Below are positions 1 through 9,203 of a stretch of DNA of 64,000 nucleotides, in pieces. Source of the DNA: Megasphaera vaginalis (ex Bordigoni et al. 2020) (GTDB lineage: Bacteria > Bacillota > Negativicutes > Veillonellales > Megasphaeraceae); assembly GCF_900240295.1 (NCBI RefSeq), contig NZ_OEQB01000002.1:186001-250000 (forward strand), given 5' to 3'. The notes beneath the pieces are model-generated. The model did not search any database, was not told the origin of the DNA, and worked only from the letters and a program-made list of their open reading frames with translations. Both the position numbers and the translations under genes were made by a program. Within the stretch, counting starts at the first letter, position 1. Every line of letters starts with the position of its first letter.

Positions 1-1
1 T

Positions 2-316
2 ATGAACCGGATAGGGCAAGTCGGCATGAAGGTGGAAGAAGATCGCATTCCCTTGCTGTATCAAGCGCAGTGCCTGAAGGATGATACGATGGCGGAAACC
101 TTGTCGGCGTACGGGACGGCCCATCCGCAAGCCATCATTTATCATCTTCAAGGCGCTTTTCACGGCGAAGAAGGACTGGGCGTCATCGAGAAGCTGCACC
201 AACTGCAGCCGGCCTGGCGTCTGACGGCGATCACGGCTGTTCGCAAGGGCGAAGGCGATAATGCAGACGTATTGCAGCGTTATCGTTCTTATGGAGACTA
301 TTTGTTTATCAATTGA
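2..316 (+). CDS. ChaN-family heme/iron-associated lipoprotein, C-terminal fragment
   Basis: Only the last 104 or so residues lie in the window; the 5' end is outside. The visible part has the conserved C-terminal features of ChaN (DUF399) proteins: a YQAQCLKDDTMAE stretch followed by a beta strand and HLQGAFHGEEGLGV. Known members are outer-membrane or periplasmic lipoproteins that bind heme and are iron-regulated. Its position upstream of an exporter, a PNPOx-like protein and TonB-dependent receptors fits a role in heme handling. The lipoprotein signal cannot be checked because the start is missing. Recognition is by motif only. Confidence 0.75.
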   Translation: MNRIGQVGMKVEEDRIPLLYQAQCLKDDTMAETLSAYGTAHPQAIIYHLQGAFHGEEGLGVIEKLHQLQPAWRLTAITAVRKGEGDNADVLQRYRSYGDYLFIN

Positions 317-374
317 CGGAGGGGCTGCAAAGCAGTGTTGCAGCCTTTCTGTACACAGGAGGCGGGCAGTTGGA

Positions 375-2099
375 ATGATTCACGCGTTAGTCGCCGGTTA
401 TGGACCGTATAAGAAAATTGTTTTTGCCGTTATGCTCGGTTCTGTTGTTACGGCGGCTCTGGAAGTTGTTTTTCCCATGCTCATCCGACAGCTTTTGCAA
501 GATGTGTTGCCCTTGCAGGACGGATACTTGCTGGCGGAACGGTCATTTCTTCTGTTTTCACTCTATCTGCTTTGCCTAGCCGTTACTTTCGGCGTTCACT
601 ATTACGGCCGAGCCATGGGCTGTGCCATTGAAAATGACTTGCGATGCAGGCTCTTTGCACATTTGGAGGGCATGCCGTTTTCTTTTTATGACAATATGAA
701 GGTAGGGCAGTTGCTGTCGCGTCTGATCAGCGATATTGCGGAGATCGGGGAGCTGGCCTTTCAGTTACCGAATCTGCTTGTGGTCTGTACGATTACCATG
801 CTTGGCGGCGCTGCCTGTCTCGTATATATTCATTGGCAGATGAGCCTCGTTGTCATGGTCCTGCTTTTGGTAAAAACGGCTGATACGATTATTCTCAACG
901 GTAAGATGAAGACCGCTTTCCACGCAGCGCGAAGAGAAGTGGGCAATTTAGGAGCTTTGGCGACGGAAAGTCTTGGCGCTGTTCGTCTGGTACAGGCTTT
1001 TGCCAATGAAGCGAGAGAACGGCGGCGTTTTGCATGTGCCAGTCGTCGCGTACAGGATGCGCAGACGAAAACGGTACGTTGTGAAGCGTATTTGCTCAGC
1101 AGCGTGACCTTTTTTTCTCATACCCTTCATCTGCTGATTATCGGCATCGGCGCCTGTCTGATCATGGGCGGATCGCTGACGTTCGCCGATCTGGTCGCGT
1201 ATTTGCTTTACCTGATGCTTTTTATTCGTCCGATCATGCAGCTTACGTTGCTGACAGAGCGTTATCAGCGCGGTTTGGCAGGCTTTCGTCGTTGTCAGGA
1301 ACTGTTGGCGGCACCGCCGTTGTGTTATGGCGATGAGAAGGCGATCAGTGCCGGACCGATCAAGGGTGATGTCGTTTTTCGGCATGTGAATTTTTCTTAT
1401 GACGGCGTGCGCCCCGTTCTTACGGATTTCAACCTGCACATTCGGCCCGGCGAGAAGGTTGCCGTTGTCGGCGCTACCGGAGCGGGTAAAAGCAGTATTG
1501 CCAACTTGCTGCTGCGCTTTTACGATTTCCAGTCGGGAGAGATTCTTTTGGACGGCGTTAATATCAGACAATATGAATTGTCCTTTTTGCGGCGGACAAT
1601 CGGCATTGTGCCGCAAGACGTTTTTCTGTTTTCCGATTCCATCGGCGATAATATTGCCTTTGGCAGAAGCGGCGCTTCCTTTGCTGAAATTCGAGAAGCG
1701 GCGGCTGCGGCTCACGCTGCCGATTTTATTGAGGCATTGCCGGACGGCTATGAAAGTTTTATCGGCGAACGGGGTGTCAAGTTATCGGGAGGGCAAAAGC
1801 AGCGGTTGGCTATTGCCCGGATTTTTTTAAAGAATCCGCCTGTGTTGATTTTGGATGAAGCCACGTCGGCTTTAGATAATGAGACGGAAAAACAAATCGT
1901 ACAATCGCTGAAAAAGGTTGCCGAGCAGCGTACGACCCTGGTCATTGCCCATCGTCTGGCAACGGTACAGGATGCCGACAGGATCCTCGTCCTGCAAAAC
2001 GGCGTTATTGCCGAGAGCGGCAGTCATCAGGAGCTGATGGCGCGGCGCGGTGTGTACTATGAGCTGGCGGCGGCGCAGATCGACGGCGGTAAACGTTGA
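375..2099 (+). CDS. ABC exporter half-transporter (fused membrane and ATPase domains)
   Basis: 574 residues. The N-terminal half (about 1-320) is a six-helix type IV exporter domain and the C-terminal half is the ATPase. Walker A GATGAGKSS lies near residue 365, the signature LSGGQKQR near 470 and Walker B VLILDEATSALD near 490. Proteins of this layout work as homo- or heterodimers and move lipids, drugs or peptides outward across the inner membrane. The open frame extends upstream to 261, but the ATG at 375 is preceded by AGGAGG at 357-362 and fits the usual N-terminus. It lies between the ChaN gene and the PNPOx gene on the same strand, so it may export a heme or porphyrin product. That substrate is inference only. 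Confidence 0.85.
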   Translation: MIHALVAGYGPYKKIVFAVMLGSVVTAALEVVFPMLIRQLLQDVLPLQDGYLLAERSFLLFSLYLLCLAVTFGVHYYGRAMGCAIENDLRCRLFAHLEGMPFSFYDNMKVGQLLSRLISDIAEIGELAFQLPNLLVVCTITMLGGAACLVYIHWQMSLVVMVLLLVKTADTIILNGKMKTAFHAARREVGNLGALATESLGAVRLVQAFANEARERRRFACASRRVQDAQTKTVRCEAYLLSSVTFFSHTLHLLIIGIGACLIMGGSLTFADLVAYLLYLMLFIRPIMQLTLLTERYQRGLAGFRRCQELLAAPPLCYGDEKAISAGPIKGDVVFRHVNFSYDGVRPVLTDFNLHIRPGEKVAVVGATGAGKSSIANLLLRFYDFQSGEILLDGVNIRQYELSFLRRTIGIVPQDVFLFSDSIGDNIAFGRSGASFAEIREAAAAAHAADFIEALPDGYESFIGERGVKLSGGQKQRLAIARIFLKNPPVLILDEATSALDNETEKQIVQSLKKVAEQRTTLVIAHRLATVQDADRILVLQNGVIAESGSHQELMARRGVYYELAAAQIDGGKR

Positions 2100-2155
2100 C
2101 TGTGTGAGCGTGATGGCGCCTGTCCGGTGTAGAGAATATAGAGGAGAGATGCATA

Positions 2156-2950
2156 ATGGGAAATACGTTATTTGTTTATGGAAAAAAAGAAGGAAGCCAG
2201 CGGCTGGCATATCGCGCAGCCTGCATTTTGGCTATGAGCCGTGTTGTTTCCGTCGCGGCTTTGCCGGAACTGACGCCGTACGGTCGGATCGTCGCCGTCG
2301 GTTTGAGTGCGGAAGAGTGCGGAATTTTGGCTGCGGCGGTGCCGGCAAAAAAAGGAAAATGGCTGGCATTGGTTGGAGCCGAGGGGGAGGAAAAAGACCT
2401 CGATTTATTTGATTTTTCCTGCGCCGTCGGCGACGGCGTTGATCTGGAAACGATACAGTCGGTTGTCGAAGCGTTGCAGGATGCCATGCCGCCGGCTGAT
2501 GTGTTGCCGCCGTCAATCATTTTGGCACGGATAGAAGACTTCTTGCGGCACCATAATACTTGTGCGCTGGCAACGTCGTATGGAGAAGATGTCAGAAATA
2601 CGACGATCGAATATGGTTACGACAACGGCATTGTATACCTGTTCAGTGAAGGGGGCAAAAAATTTGCCAATATCTTCCGCAATCCCCGGGTAAGTATAGC
2701 CGTATTTGATAACTATATCGATTTCAGTCACATTGGCGGGCTGCGACTGGATGGCATTGCCGCCGTTTATGAGATAGGGCATCCCTTGTACGAGAAAGGG
2801 GCGGCATTGCGGGGAATTTCTGTCGAACGCCTGGCCGGCATGGCGGTTCCTCTTCACTTGATCGCCGTGACATTGACGGCAGGAGATTTTCTCTGGCATG
2901 GATTTAAGAATGACGGTGGTTTTGCGCATCAACGGTATTACTGGCAATAA
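2156..2950 (+). CDS. Pyridoxamine-phosphate-oxidase-like split-barrel protein, possible heme-utilisation (HugZ/HutZ-like) protein
   Basis: 264 residues in two parts. Residues 1-110 form an unfamiliar alpha/beta domain that starts like a small nucleotide- or flavin-binding fold. From about 120 to the end is an FMN-binding split barrel of the PNPOx superfamily, with a typical core around LATSYGEDVRNTTIEYGY and FANIFRNPRVSIAVF. HugZ/HutZ heme-degrading proteins belong to this superfamily, and in Vibrio hutZ is linked to the radical SAM gene hutW. A hutW-like gene is present here at 16816. The domain order differs from canonical HugZ (barrel first, DUF2470 last), so the heme role is inferred from context. 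An RBS (GAGGAGAG) sits just before the ATG. Confidence 0.65.
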   Translation: MGNTLFVYGKKEGSQRLAYRAACILAMSRVVSVAALPELTPYGRIVAVGLSAEECGILAAAVPAKKGKWLALVGAEGEEKDLDLFDFSCAVGDGVDLETIQSVVEALQDAMPPADVLPPSIILARIEDFLRHHNTCALATSYGEDVRNTTIEYGYDNGIVYLFSEGGKKFANIFRNPRVSIAVFDNYIDFSHIGGLRLDGIAAVYEIGHPLYEKGAALRGISVERLAGMAVPLHLIAVTLTAGDFLWHGFKNDGGFAHQRYYWQ

Positions 2951-2971
2951 TCAGTAAAGAAAGGGGGAGAG

Positions 2972-3913
2972 ATGAAACACGTTGAGGAAATGAAAGGATT
3001 GCATGGCATTGGCCGTGATCATACGTTTACCATCCATGATGAAACCGGTACGGCGAAAATGCGATATTACGCTGTTCATCCCGGTATTTCTTTAATGTAT
3101 GCCGACGTGCACATGCCGGGTTTTTCGTGTGAAGGAAGGCCGATGGCAGATGTGTTCGCTATTAACCACTGTGAAGAAGGTCGGATCGAATGCAGCTTTC
3201 ATAACGGCGAATATCTGTACATGGGGCCGGGAGATATGTCTTTCGGCTGGCGGCGGAGAACGGCTTATTGCCATGAAGCCTTTTTTCCCGCTGCCCACTA
3301 TCATGGAGTATCGTTGTTGGTCTCCGTTTCGCAGGCGCAGCCTGTTTTGGATTCCCGCCTCGGCGAGGATTCGATTGATTTGCGCCTCTTTTGCTCCCGC
3401 TTTTGCGAGGAAGGGGCGGAATTTTCATTGATCATGCAGGAAAATGATGAAATTAAGCACCTTTTCTATGAATTGTATCATGTGCCGGAACGGATCAAGG
3501 CGCAGTATTATCGTTTAAAAGTATTTGAAATTTTGCTGTTTCTCAGCATTATTGATGAGCTTTCTGTAAAAAGAAATCCCGTATTTCCGAAGCAGCAGGT
3601 CGATATCGTGAAAGCCATTCAGCAGGAAATCACGCAGCATATGGCGCGGCATTTTACGGTAGAGCAACTGGCCAGAAAATATGGAATCGCCCCGTCGACA
3701 CTGAAAAAATGCTTTAAAGGCGTTTACGGATGTACGATTCCGCAATATATCAAGGAATACCGCATCGGCCAGGCGAAGAAGCAATTGATCCACACGCAAA
3801 ACAGCATTTTGGAAATTGCCAATAAGGTAGGCTACGAAAATGGCAGCAAATTTGCCGTTGCCTTCCAAAAAATAACGGGACGTCTGCCGGGAGAATTCAG
3901 ACGAAATTATTAA
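2972..3913 (+). CDS. AraC-family transcriptional regulator (PchR-like)
   Basis: 313 residues. The C-terminal 100 residues carry the paired helix-turn-helix of the AraC/XylS family: ARKYGIAPSTLKKCFKGVYG is the first recognition region, and the second ends in the family signature around VGYENGSKFAVAFQKITG. The N-terminal 200 residues would be the effector-sensing part. Iron and heme receptors are often controlled by AraC regulators of this type (PchR, AlcR), which sense the imported ligand and activate receptor genes. The gene lies directly upstream of two receptor genes. Three promoters in this locus carry the same direct repeat, which makes those boxes its likely targets. It follows the PNPOx gene by 21 bases with the RBS AAAGGGGGAG and ends in a strong terminator. 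Confidence 0.9.
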   Translation: MKHVEEMKGLHGIGRDHTFTIHDETGTAKMRYYAVHPGISLMYADVHMPGFSCEGRPMADVFAINHCEEGRIECSFHNGEYLYMGPGDMSFGWRRRTAYCHEAFFPAAHYHGVSLLVSVSQAQPVLDSRLGEDSIDLRLFCSRFCEEGAEFSLIMQENDEIKHLFYELYHVPERIKAQYYRLKVFEILLFLSIIDELSVKRNPVFPKQQVDIVKAIQQEITQHMARHFTVEQLARKYGIAPSTLKKCFKGVYGCTIPQYIKEYRIGQAKKQLIHTQNSILEIANKVGYENGSKFAVAFQKITGRLPGEFRRNY

Positions 3914-3948
3914 AAAAAGTCCTTCTCATCTTGAGAAGGACTTTTTTT
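3912..3948 (+). terminator. Rho-independent terminator after the araC-type gene
   Basis: A perfect 17-base-pair hairpin with a 3-base loop (arms 3912-3928 and 3932-3948) begins with an A-run and ends in seven Ts. It separates the AraC gene from the receptor 1 promoter and could work in both directions. Confidence 0.93.
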
Positions 3949-3960
3949 AATAATTTCGAT

Positions 3961-4021
3961 GTCCAAACGGAGCTTTTTTGAACTGAATGGAGTAGAAGGA
4001 AGCAGAACTATTTGATATAGT
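3961..4021 (+). promoter_or_regulatory. Conserved direct-repeat activator box and -10 of receptor gene 1
   Basis: The box reads CGGAGC, T-run, GAACTGAATGGAGT. Two GGAG half-sites lie about 20 bases apart in direct orientation (the second GGAG at 3989-3992). A -10 hexamer TATAGT lies at 4016-4021, exactly 27 bases after the second half-site. The same arrangement recurs at 9204 and 14248. Tandem direct repeats two helical turns apart, the nearer one overlapping the -35 position, are typical of AraC/XylS activators. Confidence 0.75.
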
Positions 4022-4024
4022 ACG

Positions 4025-4040
4025 GATAGTGAGAATCAAT
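4025..4040 (+). promoter_or_regulatory. Candidate Fur box upstream of receptor gene 1
   Basis: GATAGTGAGAATCAAT differs at three of 16 positions from the corresponding part of the Fur consensus (GATAATGATAATCATT). It lies just downstream of the proposed -10, where a repressor would block initiation. Iron repression would agree with the role of the locus. Match judged by eye only. Confidence 0.5.
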
Positions 4041-4130
4041 CTAAAGTATAGAAGCGACAGTTGAAGATCTCGGCTGTATTGCTGTAAGTACGACTGTACA
4101 AAAATGCTGGAACTGAGAAAGGATGAAGTT

Positions 4131-4790
4131 ATGAACGGGAAAACTGGTGAAAAGTCATTGCGGCAGGTGCTGCTGACAGCTGCCGTTGCAGCCTGGCTGG
4201 CGGTACCGGTCTATGCCGCCGATGTAACGACGCGAGATATACAGGTACAGGCCAACGCGGCGCAGGAAGCGGCGAAATGGGAATCACAACAGGTATCGGT
4301 GATTACGCACGAAGATATTGAGAAGAAACAGGCCAAATCCGTAGAGGATATCATTTTCGGTGAAACGGGAGTATCGCGCACTGTTGATGCCATGGGGCGA
4401 GTCGGGGTGTCAATCCGCGGCGCTGAACCGCGGCATACGTTGATCCTCGTTGACGGGCAGCCGGTTATGGGCGACTTGGCAAAATATTCGGGTGCTGCCG
4501 ATGAAGTCATGCGCCTCGGTACGGAAAATGTCGACCACATTGAGATCATTCAAGGGGCGGCCAGCGCAAAGTACGGATCTGACGCCATTGGCGGTGTAGT
4601 GAACATTGTGACGAAAAAGGCACGCGATACGGCGGGATTTCAAGTTAATGCCGAAGGATTGCGGCGTGCCGGCGATGGTGACATCACGCCGTTTCAAAAT
4701 ATTTTCTTACGGGCAGATACAGGGAAGATCGGTAATGTGCGCTTAGGTATTTTCGGAAATAAGCGGGCTATTGCCTGTTCTTGCCAGTAA
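4131..4790 (+). CDS. TonB-dependent receptor 1, N-terminal part (signal peptide and plug), ends at a frameshift
   Basis: 219 residues encoding the start of a receptor whose remainder continues in another frame from about 4771. A signal peptide (LLTAAVAAWLAVPVYA, cut before ADVTT) is followed by the plug domain, with IRGAEPRHTLILVDGQPVMG and IEIIQGAASAKYGSDAIGG as the classic plug motifs. The frame also runs back to 4104, but the ATG at 4131 has a GAAAGGATG ribosome site and starts the signal peptide. Compared with the intact paralogue at 9318, the reading frame is lost after ...FGNKR, near 4762-4771. Either the gene is broken in this strain or the sequence has an error. The downstream frame is still open for more than 1400 codons, so any lesion is recent. 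Confidence 0.85.
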   Translation: MNGKTGEKSLRQVLLTAAVAAWLAVPVYAADVTTRDIQVQANAAQEAAKWESQQVSVITHEDIEKKQAKSVEDIIFGETGVSRTVDAMGRVGVSIRGAEPRHTLILVDGQPVMGDLAKYSGAADEVMRLGTENVDHIEIIQGAASAKYGSDAIGGVVNIVTKKARDTAGFQVNAEGLRRAGDGDITPFQNIFLRADTGKIGNVRLGIFGNKRAIACSCQ

Positions 4791-7700
4791 CGGCCGCCGT
4801 AAATCCGGGCTGAGTTTTGACTACAAGGAGCGTAGTTTTGATCCGAATGTGTTGCGGTATTATGGGAATGCGTCCGATGTCGGGTTGACCGGCTCTTACG
4901 ATATTAATAAAAATAATTCTCTCGATTTTAAATTTGACAGATATACGGAAGATTTGGTTCGCGATGTCAAGCATTCCGATTCCGATTTGGAACCGCAGCA
5001 GCATTTTAAGAGAAATGCCGACAGAAATACGTTTAATTTGGCGTGGAAAGGCCGCCGCGGCAATACGGATTGGACCGTAGAAGGAAATTATACGCGAATG
5101 AAAGAAGACGATGTTGCCTTGATCAACTATTTTGGGCGGTCTGCGTATGAAGGGAAAAACGAACTTCGTTATGTCGATGACGTTGATCACCGGCAATATA
5201 ATTTACAGACGTCGTTCAATACGCAGATCAATGACAGGCATATGCTCAATTACGGCATCGGCTATTCTCATGAAGAAGGCGAAGGCAGCCGCCTGAAAAG
5301 CTCACCTCACACACGGACAAAGTACATCGATGCCTGGGACTATGATAAAAATCTGCTCGTCGATAAACTAGACCGTCTGGTTCGCAAAAAAGGCGATACG
5401 AGTACGCGGATTTATTCGCACATCCATGATTACAAATTTGACGGCAACGATGCATCGGGCATGCCGCAATGGGATATCAACTATGAATATTACGGCGAAG
5501 AAAAGGGAAATGCCAAAACGATTGCGCCGATTAAGTACGAAGACTATGAGAACTATAAATTAGGCGATAAAGGAATGAGGGAGGAGAAAACCGATTGGAG
5601 TACGGGCAAAACGAGCTGGGTAATAAAAACAGAATATGACGGTACCGTTCACATGCCGAACGGCGCTGTCGTAGCGGCTGATTCGGATATTGCCAAGCGA
5701 TATGAGGCGATGTACCATAAGTTGACGAAAGAGAACCCCGGTTATAAAGGAGGGAATATTGTCGGCGCGTATTTTGAATATGGCGAATCGTCAGATGCAA
5801 AAAAACGCGCCGAAGCACCGACATTAAACGGCAAAAAATTCCTTGAAGAATTTCGTAACCGTAATCAGCGGATTACGGTTGGCAGCGGCAAAATTACTAA
5901 GCATAACGTCTTCCTTTCCGATATGTGGCAAGTTAATCCGGATACGATCATCGTGCCGACACTTCGCTACGATCACAGCAATCTTTTCGGCAGCAATCTT
6001 TCCGGCAATTTGGGCTTGACCTATACTGTTGCCGGCAATGCACATCGACGGTTTAAAGCCAATATCGGAACTGGCTATACGGAACCGGGAATGGGCGAGC
6101 TTTGGTATAATTGGGAAATGTACGCCAGCAATCCCGTCGGAGTCGGTTATGCAAAATTAGGTTGGTATTGGGCCGGTAATCCGAACTTGAAGCCGGAAAA
6201 ATCACTGAATTTCGATATGAGTGTGGAAGGAGAAAATAAAAACACCTACGCTCGCCTAGGAATTTTCCATAACCGAATTAAAAACTATATGTCGGTGTAC
6301 TACACGGGAGCCTTGATGGACTTTGCACCGTATTTGCATGGTGATCGGAAGTATCAGCGCGCTCCCGACATGATTTACAGTTTTAAAAATATCGGCAGAG
6401 CCGAAATTACGGGGCTGGAAGCGGAAGTGCGGCAGAAATTGGGAAACCATTGGAGCGCAAAGCTCGGGTATACGTATCTGCACGCTATCAATAAGAGTGA
6501 TCCTCAAATGCCGCATCGCTTGCTGGATAAACCGATGCATAAAGTGGACATTGGCCTGACCTTTGACGATCCCGTCAGCGGCTGGGGAGCTTCAATATGG
6601 GGCGATTACTATATTCGGATGCTCGACAGCAATACGTTGGCGGACAGTGCGAATTATTGGCCCGATATTTTAGATGGTGAAGGCGCCGTCTACAATAAAC
6701 GCGTTTACCAGGAAAAGACTTTTGGGATTTGGAATCTCCTGTTCCAAAAGAAGTTTGATGAAGATTCCATCGCTTATTTCGGTGTCAATAATGTCTTCAA
6801 CCATCGCGACGACGATCGGGCGACCCAAGAACGAGTATATCGCTTCGGCGTTAACCTTAAATTGGGGTTCAGCCGGAAAGCAAAAGAAAGGGTCTTTGTA
6901 CCGAAAGATAAGGCCGGCAAGGCTAACGTGGCGCCGGTCTTGCTGCAAGGGTTCTTGGATCGTCCCTTTGATACGGAAAAAGAGCGCGGCGCGGAACTAA
7001 TGGGAGAGTATCGTGCCCGTTGGAAGGTTCATGACGGTACGAACCGGCCTCAATCGAGATACCGTGCCGATACCTACGTCGGTACGGCAGCGGCAAATAT
7101 GAAGGATCAAGGCGAACACGGTTTTGAACAGCGGGTTCGCCTTGGCGTTGACGCTCGTCTCAGTGAAAATACGAACCTTACCGTCGTCGGCAGTGCTTCC
7201 GGAGAAAGCGGTGTCGATACGTCTTACGAAACGGAAAGCGCTAAAGGCATTAAGCATCGCCGTCTCGATCGTGTTGATCTTACGCAGCGGGCGCATAAAT
7301 GGGACTTTTCCATAGGTCGCCTGACGGAACCGATGGGGGTAACGGGATATTGGTTCGGCAAGGAATTTGACGGTGCTCGGGCTGTCTGGACAGGCAAAGA
7401 GACACAGATCCGCCTTGGTTACGGTACGTTTACCCACAGTACCGGCATTCCTGATTCGGCGTATACGCACGCTGTCCATGCGACCTTCTTCCGACCTCCT
7501 ACTATTATGGAATTAGTTGGTATTGATAAAGATGAAATGCCATATGCCGTGCAAAAAGGTACGACGCTGGATAAAACCTATGAGACGGCATATAAGGGGA
7601 AAACGGATTCCCTGTTCTTCCTCCAGCAATTGCGGGATGTTTGCGAAGATCCCAAGGCTACGGAAGCGGATAAGTTGGCCGTACTTCAACGGATGCAACG

Positions 7701-9093
7701 TATTGTTAAACAAGCATATGGAGAAGACCTTTCTCAACAAAGCTTTGCGTTGCGGACTCCTGCATCTGGGTACGTGTTATATAAAATCAGAAATAAAAAG
7801 ACGCATGAAGAAAAGCTGCAAAAAGTAGACTTGTATTACAGCAATAGAATTGATGCTTGGGACAGTGATGAAATAAAGGCCTTGAAAAAAGAAGTCAACA
7901 AAGATGTCTCCATTACTTTAAGCAATGAAAATGCACTGCGCGGACGGAATTATATCGAGGCCAATAAAGATACGTTATTAGCGGCCTATTCAAAAATCGC
8001 AAAGGTTTATGCGACGTCCAATTGGAACGGTAAGACTGATGACGAGTTAGGTTCCTCGTACACGTATGTGAAATATAACGGTAGAGACAAGGCCGGTGTT
8101 TTATATCAAAGTGATGCAAGCAAACGTGAAGATTACGAGTTTGCCGGGGTAGATGCTATTGTCACCATTGACAGTTATCATTCCGTACCGGGATATGATT
8201 CCAGCAATGTCATTACGCCGATTGATCTTTTAGATGGGTTATATAAGGCCAATTACGTTGATACGAACAGCGATCCGCAATACGGTTGGGCAATGCCGCA
8301 CCTTATGTTCGAATTTTTCAATCGGATGGAAACGGTATTGGAAGCCACTGAAAGCGGAAATCGCTTACCCCGTGAATCCATTGGCAAGATTGTCGGCAAT
8401 CTGATTAAAACGGAAGGGACAATGCTGGAACGGGATCGGATTCCGGAGCTGGATAAGGCGATATTTGTACAGGCCAAGCATGAAATTACACCGCGGCTTG
8501 GCGTACAGGCCTGGTACTTGCGCTCAATAGGCGATGATATCCATACGTTCCTCAACGCGAACGGTAAAAATAATGAACGTCATCGTTTCGACTCGTTGGC
8601 AAATGTCATCGGTATCGGTGCAAAATACCAAATTGGTGCCAATACTTCGATTTCCTTTGACTATGGACAGAATAGAACTGATTTTGGCCGGTATATGAAT
8701 GGCCGGAGTATGTACAGGCATGAACGCGGCACGGCAGACTTTGATCTGTGCGGCCATGAAAATGGCGGTATTCCGCATTTTTGGACGGCGCGCCTCGACA
8801 TCGGCCAAACCGATACGAATGTCGCCGGCAGCTGGAATGCCTTCGTCGACTACAAGTACTTCCAACACGGCTCCTTCTTCGGAGGCAACGGAACCGAAGC
8901 CTTACCGGATCGGTACCTGGACGGCATCAGCAGCTTTACCTTCGGCGGTGGTTATGTTCCGGCAAAGAATTTCCTGCTGGAAGCGTTCTATACCTTTGAC
9001 GCTAAAGGCATTAACCGTCGTGACACGCTTTACGGTCCGGAAAATTTCCGACTCGGAAACTATACGCGGCTGCAAATGACTTATAAATTTTAA
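4771..9093 (+). CDS. TonB-dependent receptor 1, remainder: receptor barrel fused to a second porin-like barrel
   Basis: 1440 residues continuing receptor 1 after the frameshift; the TTG at 4771 is probably not a real start. Residues 1-700 match the 22-strand barrel of a TonB-dependent receptor, with the NPNLKPEKS motif and a final strand ending in ERVYRFGVNLKLGF, the usual C-terminal signature of such barrels. The protein does not stop there. After a short linker, about 720 more residues form what looks like another outer-membrane barrel: alternating-hydrophobic strands, GFEQRVRLGVDARL, GRLTEPMGVTGYWFG, and a terminal strand TRLQMTYKF ending in Phe. About 317 residues (908-1225) interrupt this second barrel. 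The paralogue at 9318 has the same plan. Total length about 1,660 residues against about 700 for an ordinary receptor. Confidence 0.85.
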   Translation: MPVLASNGRRKSGLSFDYKERSFDPNVLRYYGNASDVGLTGSYDINKNNSLDFKFDRYTEDLVRDVKHSDSDLEPQQHFKRNADRNTFNLAWKGRRGNTDWTVEGNYTRMKEDDVALINYFGRSAYEGKNELRYVDDVDHRQYNLQTSFNTQINDRHMLNYGIGYSHEEGEGSRLKSSPHTRTKYIDAWDYDKNLLVDKLDRLVRKKGDTSTRIYSHIHDYKFDGNDASGMPQWDINYEYYGEEKGNAKTIAPIKYEDYENYKLGDKGMREEKTDWSTGKTSWVIKTEYDGTVHMPNGAVVAADSDIAKRYEAMYHKLTKENPGYKGGNIVGAYFEYGESSDAKKRAEAPTLNGKKFLEEFRNRNQRITVGSGKITKHNVFLSDMWQVNPDTIIVPTLRYDHSNLFGSNLSGNLGLTYTVAGNAHRRFKANIGTGYTEPGMGELWYNWEMYASNPVGVGYAKLGWYWAGNPNLKPEKSLNFDMSVEGENKNTYARLGIFHNRIKNYMSVYYTGALMDFAPYLHGDRKYQRAPDMIYSFKNIGRAEITGLEAEVRQKLGNHWSAKLGYTYLHAINKSDPQMPHRLLDKPMHKVDIGLTFDDPVSGWGASIWGDYYIRMLDSNTLADSANYWPDILDGEGAVYNKRVYQEKTFGIWNLLFQKKFDEDSIAYFGVNNVFNHRDDDRATQERVYRFGVNLKLGFSRKAKERVFVPKDKAGKANVAPVLLQGFLDRPFDTEKERGAELMGEYRARWKVHDGTNRPQSRYRADTYVGTAAANMKDQGEHGFEQRVRLGVDARLSENTNLTVVGSASGESGVDTSYETESAKGIKHRRLDRVDLTQRAHKWDFSIGRLTEPMGVTGYWFGKEFDGARAVWTGKETQIRLGYGTFTHSTGIPDSAYTHAVHATFFRPPTIMELVGIDKDEMPYAVQKGTTLDKTYETAYKGKTDSLFFLQQLRDVCEDPKATEADKLAVLQRMQRIVKQAYGEDLSQQSFALRTPASGYVLYKIRNKKTHEEKLQKVDLYYSNRIDAWDSDEIKALKKEVNKDVSITLSNENALRGRNYIEANKDTLLAAYSKIAKVYATSNWNGKTDDELGSSYTYVKYNGRDKAGVLYQSDASKREDYEFAGVDAIVTIDSYHSVPGYDSSNVITPIDLLDGLYKANYVDTNSDPQYGWAMPHLMFEFFNRMETVLEATESGNRLPRESIGKIVGNLIKTEGTMLERDRIPELDKAIFVQAKHEITPRLGVQAWYLRSIGDDIHTFLNANGKNNERHRFDSLANVIGIGAKYQIGANTSISFDYGQNRTDFGRYMNGRSMYRHERGTADFDLCGHENGGIPHFWTARLDIGQTDTNVAGSWNAFVDYKYFQHGSFFGGNGTEALPDRYLDGISSFTFGGGYVPAKNFLLEAFYTFDAKGINRRDTLYGPENFRLGNYTRLQMTYKF

Positions 9094-9098
9094 TAATA

Positions 9099-9172
9099 AG
9101 TAGTTTCGTACAGGGGAAACTACTTGCTTACACTCCTTTGCTGCAAGGGTTTTGTTGCGGCAAAGGAGTGTT
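9099..9172 (+). terminator. Two hairpins after receptor gene 1, the second a terminator
   Basis: A 9-base-pair perfect hairpin (9099-9107 with 9116-9124) is followed by a longer one (about 9130-9146 with 9156-9172, ACACTCCTTTGC pairing with GCAAAGGAGTGT). A T-rich tract follows. Transcription of receptor 1 probably ends here, so receptor 2 relies on its own promoter. Confidence 0.75.
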
Positions 9173-9203
9173 TCTGTTTTTTTAGTAAAAAAGGCAAGTC
9201 GGT

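Noticed and set aside
4756-4790. Programmed frameshift or phase-variable switch in receptor 1
   Set aside because: No slippery heptamer, homopolymer or short tandem repeat is present, so a mutation or sequencing error is more likely.
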